Below, piece after piece: positions 42,503 to 51,948 of a stretch of 64,000 bases of DNA. The stretch lies in the NCBI RefSeq assembly GCF_001612725.1, contig NZ_BDAZ01000058.1:36271-100270 (forward strand), given 5' to 3'. Position numbers and translations under genes: made by a program. The notes under the pieces are model-generated. The model did not search any database. It saw nothing but the letters and a program-made list of their open reading frames with translations, and was not told the origin of the DNA. Source of the DNA: Nocardia anaemiae NBRC 100462 (GTDB taxonomy: Bacteria > Actinomycetota > Actinomycetes > Mycobacteriales > Mycobacteriaceae). Every line of letters starts with the position of its first letter. Position 1 is the stretch's first letter.

Positions 42503-43429
42503 TCAGGGAATCAAGATGACCTTGCCCAGGTTCGAGCGATCCTCGATGACCGCGTGGGCCTCGGCGGCGTCTTCCAGCGGGAACTCCGCGTGGACGGCGG
42601 GGCGCAGGAGTCCGGAGGCGAAGTACTGCCAAAGTTCCTGGCGCCAGTGTTCGTAGAGGTCCGGGGAGTTGCGGGCAATGCGGGCCATCTGGAAACCGAT
42701 CACCGATTTTGCGCCGACGAGCAGGTCGTATGCCTGGATGGTGCCGCCGCCGGAGCTGTAGGCGACGAGTCGGCCGCCAGGGGCCACCGCCGCGATGGCC
42801 GGGGTGAGGAGGTCGCCGCCGACAGCGTCGAGGAGGTAATCGACGGGTTCGCCCCACGATTCCTGGCCGTAAGCGACGACTTCGTCGGCGCCGAGGCCGT
42901 GCAGGAAGTCGGCCTTGGCGAGGTCCGAGACCGCCGCCACCACGCGTGCGGCCCCGCGCACCCGTGCGAGTTGCAGGGCGAGATGCCCGACACCACTGGC
43001 GGCGGCCGTGATCAGGGCGGACTCGTCCGACTTGGGATTAGCGGCATCGAGCGCACCGAGTGCGACCAAACCGCTGCGGACCAGCGCGACCGCGTCGACG
43101 GCCGAGGCGCCGTCCGGAATCGGCGAGGCCATCGCGGCGGAGAGCAGCGCGTAGTCGGCATAACCGTGGCCGAAGACCAGACCGGTCACACGGTAGCCGG
43201 GCATACAGGTGGTCACACCCTCACCAACGGCGACCACCTCGCCCGCCACCTCGCCGCCCAGCGCGATCGGCTCCCGCTGCTCACGCACCTTGCGAACCAC
43301 CGGCAGCGTGACACCAACCGCCTCGACCCGGACCAGCAGTTCCCCGGGGCCCGGCGTCGGCACCTCGGCCGACACCACCTCGAGTACCTCCGGACCACCG
43401 CTGCGCTGGTATTGCACCCGCCGCATCAC
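42503..43429 (-). CDS. MDR-type quinone/NADPH oxidoreductase
   Basis: A 308-residue zinc-independent medium-chain dehydrogenase of the quinone oxidoreductase (QOR) type. The N-terminal GroES-like domain (GPGELLVRVEAVGVTLPVVR) is followed by a Rossmann domain with AAASGVGHLALQLARVRG as the NADPH-binding turn. Structural zinc ligands are absent, as expected for QOR. It ends EDRSNLGKVILIP. Two start Met codons are adjacent (MMRRV). Confidence 0.88.
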   Translation of the reverse strand: MMRRVQYQRSGGPEVLEVVSAEVPTPGPGELLVRVEAVGVTLPVVRKVREQREPIALGGEVAGEVVAVGEGVTTCMPGYRVTGLVFGHGYADYALLSAAMASPIPDGASAVDAVALVRSGLVALGALDAANPKSDESALITAAASGVGHLALQLARVRGAARVVAAVSDLAKADFLHGLGADEVVAYGQESWGEPVDYLLDAVGGDLLTPAIAAVAPGGRLVAYSSGGGTIQAYDLLVGAKSVIGFQMARIARNSPDLYEHWRQELWQYFASGLLRPAVHAEFPLEDAAEAHAVIEDRSNLGKVILIP

Positions 43430-43510
43430 ACCTCCAAGAACGTTAGAAGCGGTAACGGTATCTGGATACGGCTCCGACTCACAGCGCGTCGTCCACTCGA
43501 GTGCGATATC

Positions 43511-44019
43511 TCACCGTCCCTGGCGAGCGCTCGTCATGACCGCTGTCGCCGCAGCCCAACGCACGAGTGGGCGAGGGCAATCCGCACCGCCGCCTAGTCC
43601 ATCGCCAACGGATCCGAGCCCGCGGACAAGCGCCCGCGCAACGCTGTCCGCGAGTTCATCCGGGGCGGCAGTCGCCTCCGGACCCTCCTGGTAGAACCGC
43701 AGGAAAGCCTGGTGGAAGCAGGTGCCGTCGAGGAGTGCGGCCGCAGTGTCGGCGTCGGCGGCGACCCGACCGAGTTGCTGCTCAGCCCGCAGGTAAGCGG
43801 CGATTCCCACGATGGCGTGACCGGGGCCCGCGCCGTGCCGTCGCATCGAATCACCGTGTGCCGCCATACGTTTGGGCTGTGCGAGTAATCCGCCGAGCAG
43901 GGGTAGGGACTGCCGGTAGAAGAGCAGGGCGGCACGTGCGAAGGCGGCGAGGTTCGTTTCGATCGTGGCGGAACCCGGCTCGGGTCGGGTCGCGGCGGGA
44001 TCTGGTCGCGCGTGCCCAT
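43511..44019 (-). pseudogene. tetR pseudogene lacking its DNA-binding domain
   Basis: ATG 44019 with GGGGAGA upstream begins MGTRDQI, the usual start of a TetR-family regulator (MGTRDQILDAAL-type). The helix-turn-helix of about 60-70 residues is gone, and a frame change follows. The remaining sequence is a TetR C-terminal half (NLAAFARAALLFYRQSLPLL, LRAEQQLGRVAADADTAAAL) that ends with a long tail to 43511. Reading the C-terminal frame from its own upstream start (44059) gives a protein without HTH. Two operator-like sites remain just upstream. Confidence 0.75.
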
Positions 44020-44038
44020 GCGGTCTCCCCGGTTGACA

Positions 44039-44085
44039 GGTTGGTAAGTACTCACCCATCCTAGGTTAGTAAATACTCACCAACC
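44039..44085. promoter_or_regulatory. Tandem TetR-operator-like sites
   Basis: GGTTGGTAAGTACTCACC (44039-44056) and GGTTAGTAAATACTCACC (44064-44081) are 18-bp direct repeats with two differences, 25 bp apart. The second extends to a near-palindrome GGTTAGT-N8-CACCAACC. They sit between the broken tetR and the SDR gene. Confidence 0.6.
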
Positions 44086-44098
44086 TGAAGGGCTCGAC

Positions 44099-44731
44099 AT
44101 GCGACTCACGATCTTCGGAGCAACCGGCCGCACCGGCGGACACCTCGTGCGCCAGGCACTCGCAGACGGACATGAGGTGACCGCGGTCGTACGCGGTCAG
44201 CACGCACTAGCCGATCATCCACAACTGCGCGTCATCACGGCCGATGTCATGAACCCCGATGACATCGCGACGGCCATTCGAGGCGCCGAGGTGGTGCTCG
44301 ACACCATCGGCTCACGAGACAAGGGCCCGATGACGGTCGCCACCGATGCCGCACTCGCCATTACCAAGGCCATGTCGTCGGTGGGCGTGCGGCGACTGAT
44401 CCTGATCAGCAATAGCGCGAGAATCGCTGGGCCAGGTGATGATTGGTTCACCCGCTTCGTGGTGAAGCCGCTCATTCTGCGTCCGCTGCTGCGGCACAGC
44501 CTCGACGATATGGCCGCGGCCGAGCAGTCGACGCGCGATACCGAACTCGATTGGACGATCGTGCGAGCACCGCAGCTCACCGACGGTCCGGCGAAGGGTT
44601 CCTACCGAAAAGCGGTCGATCGCAACGTGACATTCGGCATCCGGATCAGCCGCGACGACCTGGCGACCTGCCTGCTCGACCTGGCAGCTGATCCGCGATC
44701 GATCCACCACCACATCAACGTCGCCAGCTGA
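44099..44731 (+). CDS. NAD(P)-binding SDR (NmrA/atypical)
   Basis: A 210-residue atypical short-chain dehydrogenase with the N-terminal Rossmann motif FGATGRTGGHLV (GxxGxxG). Further SDR features are VLDTIGSRDKG and LDWTIVRAPQLTDG, as in NmrA-like / flavin-reductase-like proteins. GAAGGG precedes the ATG. It is presumably the target of the now broken tetR, so it may be constitutive. Confidence 0.85.
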   Translation: MRLTIFGATGRTGGHLVRQALADGHEVTAVVRGQHALADHPQLRVITADVMNPDDIATAIRGAEVVLDTIGSRDKGPMTVATDAALAITKAMSSVGVRRLILISNSARIAGPGDDWFTRFVVKPLILRPLLRHSLDDMAAAEQSTRDTELDWTIVRAPQLTDGPAKGSYRKAVDRNVTFGIRISRDDLATCLLDLAADPRSIHHHINVAS

Positions 44732-44773
44732 CTCACCTTGCGATAGCCGACCGGCGGCGTAGCGTTGGCGGCT

Positions 44774-45610
44774 ATGGAGCCGACCACCGAAGTGGTGACG
44801 GCACGTCCGGCACCCGCGCTCGCGGCGTACATCGATGGGTACGTCGGGTATCGGCTGAGCGGGTTCGCGCCCGGGTTGCATCGGGGGCTGCCGTCGCGGC
44901 ATATGACGTTCATCGTGTCGATCGGGCCGAGTATCGACGTTGTGGCGCAGACGGATTCGCGGCAGTCGCCGGAGGATTACCGGTGTGTGCTGAGCGGGTT
45001 GCAGGCCAGTTCGGCGGTCATTTCACACAGTGGGTATCAGGAGGGCATCGGGATCGAGTTGACGCCGCTCGGGAGCCGGGCGCTGTTCGGGATGCCCGCG
45101 AGTGCGCTGTGGAACACCTCGGTGGAATGCGCCGAGGTGGCGGGGCCGGTCGGGCGGCAGCTGTGGGAGCGATTGCAGGAGCTGTCGACCTGGCCGGAGC
45201 GGTTCGCCGCCTGTGATCGGGTACTGACCGCGCTGGCCTGTCACGACCGACTGGTGACGCCCGAATTGACTTGGGCCTGGCGCACTTTGGTCGAATCCGA
45301 CGGAGCCGCGCAGATCGGCCCGCTCGCCGAGGAGATCGGCTGGAGCCGCCAACATCTGGCCCGCCGCTTCGGCGCGGAATTCGGCCTCGGCCCGAAACTC
45401 GCGGCTCGAATCGCCCGATTCGAACGCGCCAGGCGGATGATCGGGCACACGCCGTCGTATGTGACGATCGCGCAGATAGCCGCGACCTGCGGATATTACG
45501 ACCAGGCCCACCTCAACCGCGACTTCGCGGAACTGGCCGGTTGCAGCCCGACCGCCTGGCTCGCGGAGGAGATTCCATCCGTACAAGACCCGGCGGGGTC
45601 CGGCGAGTGA
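44774..45610 (+). CDS. AraC-family regulator
   Basis: A 278-residue regulator with an N-terminal sensor domain (DUF6597-like, PALAAYIDGYVGYRLSGFAP, HRGLPSRHMTFIVSIG). The C-terminal HTH pair includes IGWSRQHLARRFGAEFGLGP and TIAQIAATCGYYDQAHLNRD. ATG 44774 fits better than 44765. The VOC gene follows after 10 nt; AraC plus glyoxalase-fold gene is a very common actinobacterial operon. Confidence 0.9.
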   Translation: MEPTTEVVTARPAPALAAYIDGYVGYRLSGFAPGLHRGLPSRHMTFIVSIGPSIDVVAQTDSRQSPEDYRCVLSGLQASSAVISHSGYQEGIGIELTPLGSRALFGMPASALWNTSVECAEVAGPVGRQLWERLQELSTWPERFAACDRVLTALACHDRLVTPELTWAWRTLVESDGAAQIGPLAEEIGWSRQHLARRFGAEFGLGPKLAARIARFERARRMIGHTPSYVTIAQIAATCGYYDQAHLNRDFAELAGCSPTAWLAEEIPSVQDPAGSGE

Positions 45611-45620
45611 GGCTGGATCC

Positions 45621-46046
45621 ATGACGACACCAACGGATTCACCACAGACAACCACCCGCACCGCCGTATGGCCCTGCCTCAATTTCACCGACGCTCGCGC
45701 GGCGGTAGCCTTCCTGACCAGCGCATTCGGCTTCGAAGAAGTAGCGATCTACGCCAGGGAGGGCGACCCGTCGTTCATCGAGCACGGTCAGCTGCGCTGG
45801 CCGCTCGGCGGCGGCATCATGTTCAGCTCCATCGGCAAGGGCGATAACCCGTTCTGTGAGCGCGGCCCGGGCACCGATTCGATCTATCTCGTCTGCGAAG
45901 AACCCGATGCCCTGCACGACCGCGCGGTCGCCGCGGGTGCGGAGGTGGTGCGCGGACTGCGCGATGAGGACTATGGTTCGCGCGGCTTCACCATCCGCGA
46001 TCCGGAGGGCAATCTCTGGAGCTTCGGCACCTATTGGGGCGAGTAA
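45621..46046 (+). CDS. VOC/glyoxalase-fold protein
   Basis: A 141-residue vicinal-oxygen-chelate superfamily protein with two beta-alpha-beta-beta-beta units (TAVWPCLNFTDARAAVAFLT; GRGFTI-like SRGFTIRDPEGNLWSFGTYW). The C-terminal DPEGNLWSFG is the family hallmark. It is co-transcribed with the AraC regulator. Substrate unknown. Confidence 0.88.
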   Translation: MTTPTDSPQTTTRTAVWPCLNFTDARAAVAFLTSAFGFEEVAIYAREGDPSFIEHGQLRWPLGGGIMFSSIGKGDNPFCERGPGTDSIYLVCEEPDALHDRAVAAGAEVVRGLRDEDYGSRGFTIRDPEGNLWSFGTYWGE

Positions 46047-46050
46047 TAAC

Positions 46051-46075
46051 GACGGCCGCCATCTGCGCGGCCGTC
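46051..46075. terminator. Bidirectional terminator
   Basis: GACGGCCGC pairs with GCGGCCGTC (7-nt loop) between the convergent VOC and ABC-permease stops. Confidence 0.7.
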
Positions 46076-46979
46076 AACGCCCGCCGAGACCCGATGCCGC
46101 GATGCCGCGCACGAACGCCCGTTGCGCGATCGCGTAGACCACTACCAGCGGCAGCAGAATGACCACGGCCGCGGCCATGAGAATCGGCCATTGCGTGTGG
46201 TACTGGCCTTGCAGACGCACCAAACCCAGTGTGGCGGTGGCGATATCGTTGCGCTGGATCATGATCAGCGGCCACAGGAAGTCGTTCCAGACGGTGATCC
46301 AGGTGAGCACCCCCAGCACCATGAGCGCGGGACGGGTGTGCGGCAACAACACTCGCCAGAACACCTGCCAGGTGGTGCACCCGTCGACGATCGCGGCTTC
46401 CTCGAGTTCGGCGGGCAACGTTCGAAAGAACTGGCGCATGAGATAGGTGCCGAATGCGCTGCCGAACAGGCCGGGAACAATCATCGCCCACGGTGTGTCC
46501 ACCCAACCGAAGGCGCGCATGATCAGGAATTGCGGGATCACGGTAACCGTCAAAGGCACCATCAGCGTGCCGAGATAGGCGAGGAAAAGCACGTCTCGTC
46601 CGCGAAATCGCAAGCGCGCGAATGCATATCCGGCCAGCGAGCAGAAGAAGACCTGTCCGGCAGTGACGCACAACGCATACAACGCGGTATTGAGCAGCAT
46701 CCGCCCGAGCGGCATCAGGTCGAAAACCTTCCCGTAGTTGGACCACTGCGGACGCGCCGGAACCAGTGTTGGCTCGGTGATCTCGCCATCGCGCTTCAAC
46801 GAACCCGACAATGCCCACAGGATCGGAAACAGCGCACACCACGCGACACCGATGAGCGCGACATAGATCAGCACACCACGCACCGTTCGGCGCAGAATAG
46901 CCCGCTCCACCCGACCGGCACTGCGTGCCCGCACACCGATCCGCACCGGAAGCGACCGAACCACCTCGTACGTATTCAC
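46074..46979 (-). CDS. Carbohydrate ABC permease 2 (MalG-like)
   Basis: A 301-residue CUT1-type permease with six membrane helices and the EAA loop EEAAIVDGCTTWQVFWRVLLP. The GTG 46979 overlaps the preceding permease stop (GTGA); the open frame continuing to 47420 is the shadow of permease 1. Last gene of the sugar-importer operon. No ATPase gene is present, so the importer must share an MsmK/UgpC-type ATPase encoded elsewhere. Confidence 0.9.
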   Translation of the reverse strand: MNTYEVVRSLPVRIGVRARSAGRVERAILRRTVRGVLIYVALIGVAWCALFPILWALSGSLKRDGEITEPTLVPARPQWSNYGKVFDLMPLGRMLLNTALYALCVTAGQVFFCSLAGYAFARLRFRGRDVLFLAYLGTLMVPLTVTVIPQFLIMRAFGWVDTPWAMIVPGLFGSAFGTYLMRQFFRTLPAELEEAAIVDGCTTWQVFWRVLLPHTRPALMVLGVLTWITVWNDFLWPLIMIQRNDIATATLGLVRLQGQYHTQWPILMAAAVVILLPLVVVYAIAQRAFVRGIAASGLGGR

Positions 46980-47881
46980 AACTCGACCTCCGCCCGACGC
47001 GCGAACCGCAACTGCAAGAGCGTCAGCACCAGCAGAATCGCGAAGATCACCCAGGCCAGCGCCGCCGCATAGCCGACCTCGTAGAACCCGAAGGCGTTCT
47101 GGAACAACATGATTCCGAGCAGATAGGTACCGGTCTCCGGCCCGCCATTGCTTCCGGTCAACGCATAGGCCTGATCGAATGCCTGTACCGAGTTGATGAT
47201 GGTGATGACGAAGACGAACGACAGCGGCCCGCGGATCAACGGCAGCGTCACCGACCAGAACCGCCGCAGTGCCCCAGCCCCGTCGATGCGCGCCGCCTCG
47301 TACAGCGTCTCCGGCACGCCCTGCATCGCCGCCAGCAGGATCACCGTCGCGAAAGGCACGCTCTTCCATACGGTGACGATGCTCAGCGAGACCAGCGCCC
47401 AATCCGGATCGGTCAGCCACGGCACCGGATCAATGCCGACCCAGCCGAGCATTATGTTGAGCAGACCGTCATCGGTGGTGAAGATGAAGCGCCACACCAC
47501 CGCCATGGCCACGGTCGAGGCGACCAGCGGCAGGAACGCAATGGTCCGAAAGATGCCGATACCGGCCAACTTCCGATTGAGCACGGCGGCAACGGCCAGC
47601 CCGATCAGCACCGTCGGTATCAGCGTCGATACGGTGAACACCGCGGTATTGCGCAATGCGATGAGGAACAACGGATCCGATGCGAACAACCGCCGATAGT
47701 TCGCCGATCCCACGAACCGCGGCGGACTGAACAAGTCCCACGAGTGCAGGCTCAGATACAACGAGACGGCGAGCGGAAACAGCAAGAACACCAGCACCGC
47801 GGCCAGATTCGGTGCCACGAACATCCAGCCCGCCCGCTCACGCCGCCGCGCCAGCCGACCCCGCTGGTGTGGTGCACTCAT
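46976..47881 (-). CDS. Carbohydrate ABC permease 1 (MalF-like)
   Basis: A 301-residue CUT1-type permease. It opens with RRRERAGWMFVAPNLAAVLV, typical of the family, and the EAA loop is YEAARIDGAGALRRFWSVTL. ATGA overlap with the binding-protein stop. Confidence 0.92.
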   Translation of the reverse strand: MSAPHQRGRLARRRERAGWMFVAPNLAAVLVFLLFPLAVSLYLSLHSWDLFSPPRFVGSANYRRLFASDPLFLIALRNTAVFTVSTLIPTVLIGLAVAAVLNRKLAGIGIFRTIAFLPLVASTVAMAVVWRFIFTTDDGLLNIMLGWVGIDPVPWLTDPDWALVSLSIVTVWKSVPFATVILLAAMQGVPETLYEAARIDGAGALRRFWSVTLPLIRGPLSFVFVITIINSVQAFDQAYALTGSNGGPETGTYLLGIMLFQNAFGFYEVGYAAALAWVIFAILLVLTLLQLRFARRAEVEL

Positions 47882-49167
47882 GAGGATTCCAGCAGAGTAT
47901 TGATATCAGCAGTCAGGGACGCACTCACCGACTCAGCGGTCGCAGCACCGCGCAGCACCCGGTTGCCACCGCGCTCCAGTAGCGCGGAAACCTTGCCCCA
48001 CACCGGAGTAACGGGCAGCGCCCGCGAATTCTCCGGACCTTCCGTGAACACCTGAAGGTTGCGGATCTCGCGGTGCGCATCCGCGAATCCAGCAGAGCCC
48101 ATCGCGGATTTGAGCACCGGCACGAAAAGTCCGGAGGATGCGATAATGGCCTGTCCGACCGGCCCGGTCGCGAATTTGACGAATTCCCAGGCTTGTTCGA
48201 TGCGCGGACTATCGGCGGCGATCGACAACCCGGTACTCCCCACATCGGTGAATGCCCCGGGTCCGCCATGCGGCCCGACGGGCAACACCGTGACACCGAT
48301 GGGCAGATCATCCTGTCCGGCGAACTCGGAATACAACCAATGCCCACCCATCGCCATCGCGGCACGTCCACGACGAAACAGGTCCGGTGCCGAAACCGAC
48401 TGCTGGTCGGCAACTTTCGGCGCAACCCCGTGGCGAACCGCGAGATCGGCATAGAACTGGAACCCCTCGGCGAACCGAGGATCACCGAGATTGGTCCTGA
48501 TCGGATCCACCGGCGGCGAGAACCACTCCGCACCGTTGTTCATACCGAAGCACGCTGCCGAGAAATACGGTACCCAGGCGTCGGCGAACCCCCACCGGGT
48601 CCGACCGGATGACTCATGCCGCGTGAGTTTCCTTGTGACATCGAGGAATTCATCGAATGACCAGGCGTCCTGCCACTGGGTCGGCGCGGCCACACCGGCA
48701 TCGGCGAACAGTCTTCGGTTGTAGTACAGAAACACCCCGGACCACTGTTCCGGCAGCGCATACTGCCCGCCGCCGTAGGTGAAGGTGTCATAGAGCGCCG
48801 GATAACTGTCGGCACGCAGCGCGGCAGCGTATTCGGGTTCCCGATCGAGCAGTGTGCGCAGATCCAGCAGCACGCCACGCTCGGCGAGTCCGGCATAGAG
48901 CAACTCCCACGCCATCATGACGTCGGGACATTTGCCACCCGCGCAGTAGGTGAGCATCTGCTGCAACGGGTCCGGACCGGACATGATGGTGCGGATCCGG
49001 ATCTGCGGGTTTCGCCGCTGGAACTCCTCGATGATCTTCAGCCGGACCCGCGCCTCCTCCGGCCTGGCCTGAAAGAAAAAGGTCAGCGCGTCGTCATCGG
49101 CTCCGCAGCCGGTGGTGGCGAGCAGCGGCGCGGCCAGCACCGAACCGAGCAGCGTGCGCCTGCGCAA
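47878..49167 (-). CDS. Sugar-binding lipoprotein of ABC importer
   Basis: A 429-residue CUT1 family extracellular-binding lipoprotein. TTG 49167 with a perfect GGAGGAGG 6 nt upstream gives MRRRTLLGSVLAAPLLATTG with the lipobox ATTGC-G; the in-frame ORF to 49311 lacks a signal at the N-terminus and is rejected. The mature part shows family segments (IIEEFQRRNPQIRI, CPDVMMAWELLYAGLAERG, WSGVFLYYNRRLFADAGV). First gene of the operon. Substrate unknown. It is divergent from cstA. Confidence 0.9.
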   Translation of the reverse strand: MRRRTLLGSVLAAPLLATTGCGADDDALTFFFQARPEEARVRLKIIEEFQRRNPQIRIRTIMSGPDPLQQMLTYCAGGKCPDVMMAWELLYAGLAERGVLLDLRTLLDREPEYAAALRADSYPALYDTFTYGGGQYALPEQWSGVFLYYNRRLFADAGVAAPTQWQDAWSFDEFLDVTRKLTRHESSGRTRWGFADAWVPYFSAACFGMNNGAEWFSPPVDPIRTNLGDPRFAEGFQFYADLAVRHGVAPKVADQQSVSAPDLFRRGRAAMAMGGHWLYSEFAGQDDLPIGVTVLPVGPHGGPGAFTDVGSTGLSIAADSPRIEQAWEFVKFATGPVGQAIIASSGLFVPVLKSAMGSAGFADAHREIRNLQVFTEGPENSRALPVTPVWGKVSALLERGGNRVLRGAATAESVSASLTADINTLLESS

Positions 49168-49370
49168 CGAGGTCCTCCTCCAGGCGGGTGTGGAGCTTGG
49201 CGGAATCGCATGGCAGCATACGTTCGGCAACACCGAGGTGATGGCCGACACACGAACAAAACTTAACGTTGTCCTAAGCCGATCGGAAACGAGCCCGATC
49301 GACATCACCAATCGGATACGTTGTCAGATGTTTGAGCAGGATCCTGCGCGTTTTTCAGGAGAGTAAGCGG

Positions 49371-51683
49371 ATGGCGACAATCGAATATTTGCGGACGGAT
49401 CCCGATCTGCCGCCGGTCGGGGTGGTCGATCACTCCCCGATCACGCCACGGAAGAAGGCGATCTTCGGGGCGATCGCAGTCGTCGGAGCGATAGCCTGGG
49501 CCGTCCTCGCCATCTCGCGCGGTGAGAACGTCAATGCGGTATGGATCGTGATCGCGGCGGTCTGCACCTATGTCACCGCCTACCAGTTCTACGCCAGGCT
49601 GATCGAATACCGGATCACCAAGCCGCGCGACGATGTGGCCACGCCCGCCGAGGAATTGGAGAACGGCAAGGACTACATGCCGATGGACCGGCGGGTGCTG
49701 TTCGGGCACCACTTCGCCGCCATCGCGGGCGCGGGTCCACTGGTCGGACCGGTGCTGGCCGCGCAGATGGGTTATCTGCCGGGCACCATCTGGATCATCG
49801 TCGGCGTCGTTCTCGCGGGCGCCGTGCAGGACTACCTGGTGCTGTGGGCTTCGTCGAAGCGCCGTGGGCGCAGCCTCGGGCAGATGGCCCGTGACGAACT
49901 CGGGCCGATCGGCGGTGTCGCCGCGATCATCGCCGTGCTGGTGATCATGATGATCCTGCTCGCGGTGCTAGGCATCGTGGTCGTGCAGGCACTGGCCGCG
50001 GTCAAGGGGCCGGATGGCGCGCTGCACGGCGGCAGCCCGTGGGGTGTGTTCTCCATCGGCATGACCATCCCGATCGCCCTGTTCATGGGCCTGTACCTGC
50101 GCTTCATGCGGCCGGGCCGGGTCGGTGAGGTATCGATCGTCGGCTTCGCAATGCTGCTGTTCGTCATCATCTCCGGCCGTTGGGTGTCCGAATCCGGTTG
50201 GGGCCGTGACCTGTTCACGCTGTCCGGCACCACCATCGCCTGGCTGCTGATCATCTACGGTTTCATCGCCTCGGTGCTGCCGGTGTGGTTGCTGCTCGCA
50301 CCGCGCGATTACCTGTCGACGTTCATGAAGATCGGCACCATCGGTCTGCTCGCGCTCGGCATCGTGTTCACCATGCCGGTGCTGAAGGCGCCCGCGGTGT
50401 CCCAGTTCGCGCACAACAGCAACGGTCCGTCCTTCGCGGGCAGCCTGTTCCCGTTCCTGTTCATCACCATCGCATGTGGCGCGCTGTCCGGATTCCACGC
50501 TCTGGTCTCCTCCGGCACCACGCCCAAACTGCTGGAGAAGCAGTCGCATGCGCGAATGATCGGCTACGGCGGCATGCTGATGGAGTCGTTCGTCGCGGTT
50601 ATGGCGATGATCACCGCGAGCATCATCGACCAGCACCTGTACTTCGCCATGAACGCGGGCGCCGGTCTCACCGGCGGCACCGCCGAGAAGGCCGCCGCTT
50701 ACACCAATTCCCTTGGGCTGAGCGGTGATCCGATCACCGCGGGTGAGTTGACCCAGACCGCCAAGGATGTCGGCGAGACCAGCGTCATCTCGCGCACCGG
50801 TGGCGCGCCGACGCTGGCGGTCGGCATGTCCCAGGTGATGTCCGGATTCCTCGGCGGCTCCGGGTTGAAGGCGTTCTGGTACCACTTCGCGATCATGTTC
50901 GAGGCGCTGTTCATCCTCACCACCATCGACGCCGGTACCCGTGTCGCGCGCTTCATGCTCTCGGATTCGCTCGGCAATCTGGGTGGTCCGGCGAAGAAGT
51001 TCAAGGATCCGTCGTGGCGGCCCGGCGCCTGGCTGTGCTCGGCCATTGTGGTCGCGGCCTGGGGTTCGGTGCTGCTGATGGGTGTCACCGATCCGCTCGG
51101 CGGCATCTACACGCTCTACCCGCTGTTCGGCATCTCCAACCAGCTGCTGGCCGCGATCGCGCTCACCGTCGTGCTGACCATTCTGATCAAGAAGGGTCTG
51201 GTGAAGTGGGCGTGGATTCCCGCGCTGCCGCTGATCTGGGATCTGATCGTGACGATGACGGCGTCTTGGCAGAAGATCTTCTCCGCGGATCCGAAGATCG
51301 GTTACTGGAAGCAGCACGATAACTACAGTGCCGCCCGCGATGCCGGAAAGTTGTTGGCACCGGCCAAGACTGCCGACGATATGGACAAGGTTGTGCGTAA
51401 TACGTTCATCCAGGGCACCTTGTCGATCATCTTCGCGGTGTTGGTATTGGTCGTCGCGGTGGTCGGTGTGGTCGTCTGCTTCCGTGCCTGGCGCGCGGGC
51501 GGCGGACCGAGCAGTGAAACGCCGGACGAACCGTCGAAGATCTTCGCACCGCGCGGTTTCATCGCCACCGCGGAAGAGAAGGCGGTGCAGAAGGAATGGG
51601 ATGCCCTGATCGAATCGGGGCAGGTCCGGGCGCCGGGCGCGGCACATGCCAAGGGTTCGACGGCGGAAACACCAGTACATTGA
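49371..51683 (+). CDS. cstA: Carbon starvation protein / pyruvate-peptide transporter CstA
   Basis: A 770-residue polytopic membrane protein (about 18 helices) of the CstA/BtsT family, implicated in peptide uptake during carbon starvation and in pyruvate uptake. Recognisable segments: HHFAAIAGAGPLVGPVLAAQ, GYLPGTIWIIVGVVLAGAVQ, ACGALSGFHALVSSGTTPK. ATG 49371 has AGGAGAG upstream. The YbdD-type partner follows with a stop-start overlap. It is divergent from the sugar importer, so the two may share starvation control. Confidence 0.95.
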   Translation: MATIEYLRTDPDLPPVGVVDHSPITPRKKAIFGAIAVVGAIAWAVLAISRGENVNAVWIVIAAVCTYVTAYQFYARLIEYRITKPRDDVATPAEELENGKDYMPMDRRVLFGHHFAAIAGAGPLVGPVLAAQMGYLPGTIWIIVGVVLAGAVQDYLVLWASSKRRGRSLGQMARDELGPIGGVAAIIAVLVIMMILLAVLGIVVVQALAAVKGPDGALHGGSPWGVFSIGMTIPIALFMGLYLRFMRPGRVGEVSIVGFAMLLFVIISGRWVSESGWGRDLFTLSGTTIAWLLIIYGFIASVLPVWLLLAPRDYLSTFMKIGTIGLLALGIVFTMPVLKAPAVSQFAHNSNGPSFAGSLFPFLFITIACGALSGFHALVSSGTTPKLLEKQSHARMIGYGGMLMESFVAVMAMITASIIDQHLYFAMNAGAGLTGGTAEKAAAYTNSLGLSGDPITAGELTQTAKDVGETSVISRTGGAPTLAVGMSQVMSGFLGGSGLKAFWYHFAIMFEALFILTTIDAGTRVARFMLSDSLGNLGGPAKKFKDPSWRPGAWLCSAIVVAAWGSVLLMGVTDPLGGIYTLYPLFGISNQLLAAIALTVVLTILIKKGLVKWAWIPALPLIWDLIVTMTASWQKIFSADPKIGYWKQHDNYSAARDAGKLLAPAKTADDMDKVVRNTFIQGTLSIIFAVLVLVVAVVGVVVCFRAWRAGGGPSSETPDEPSKIFAPRGFIATAEEKAVQKEWDALIESGQVRAPGAAHAKGSTAETPVH

Positions 51684-51943
51684 CCGCAGCAGCGCAGCCG
51701 AATGACGGTCGGTCACCTCGACCGGCCATCATTCGGCGTCTGCGGGTCGCCGCAAGCGTCTGTGCGGCAAGGGTTCGCGCGTTCGTTACGTGGTTCAATG
51801 CGGTGCTCGGCGGGCAGGATTACCAGCGCTATGTGGACCATCTGCAGCGCAATCACCCCGGTTGCGCGATTCCCTCGGAGCGCGAGTATTGGCGGCGCCG
51901 CCATGCGGACGCGGACAACAATCCGCAGAATCGCTGCTGCTGA
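51680..51943 (+). CDS. YbdD/YjiX-family small protein
   Basis: The 87-residue partner of CstA. The C-terminal half is diagnostic: VLGGQDYQRYVDHLQRNHPG, then IPSEREYWRRRHADADNNPQ and an unusual NRCC end. Members are about 65-70 residues and almost always follow cstA/btsT. TTG 51680 overlaps the cstA stop (TTGA), and its N-terminal 20 residues are non-conserved, so a later start is possible. Confidence 0.85.
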   Translation: MTAAAQPNDGRSPRPAIIRRLRVAASVCAARVRAFVTWFNAVLGGQDYQRYVDHLQRNHPGCAIPSEREYWRRRHADADNNPQNRCC

Positions 51944-51948
51944 ACCGG

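Noticed and set aside
41513..43597. 694-codon open frame opposite ychF and the oxidoreductase
   Set aside because: Antisense shadow crossing a gene boundary, with no start signal or motif.
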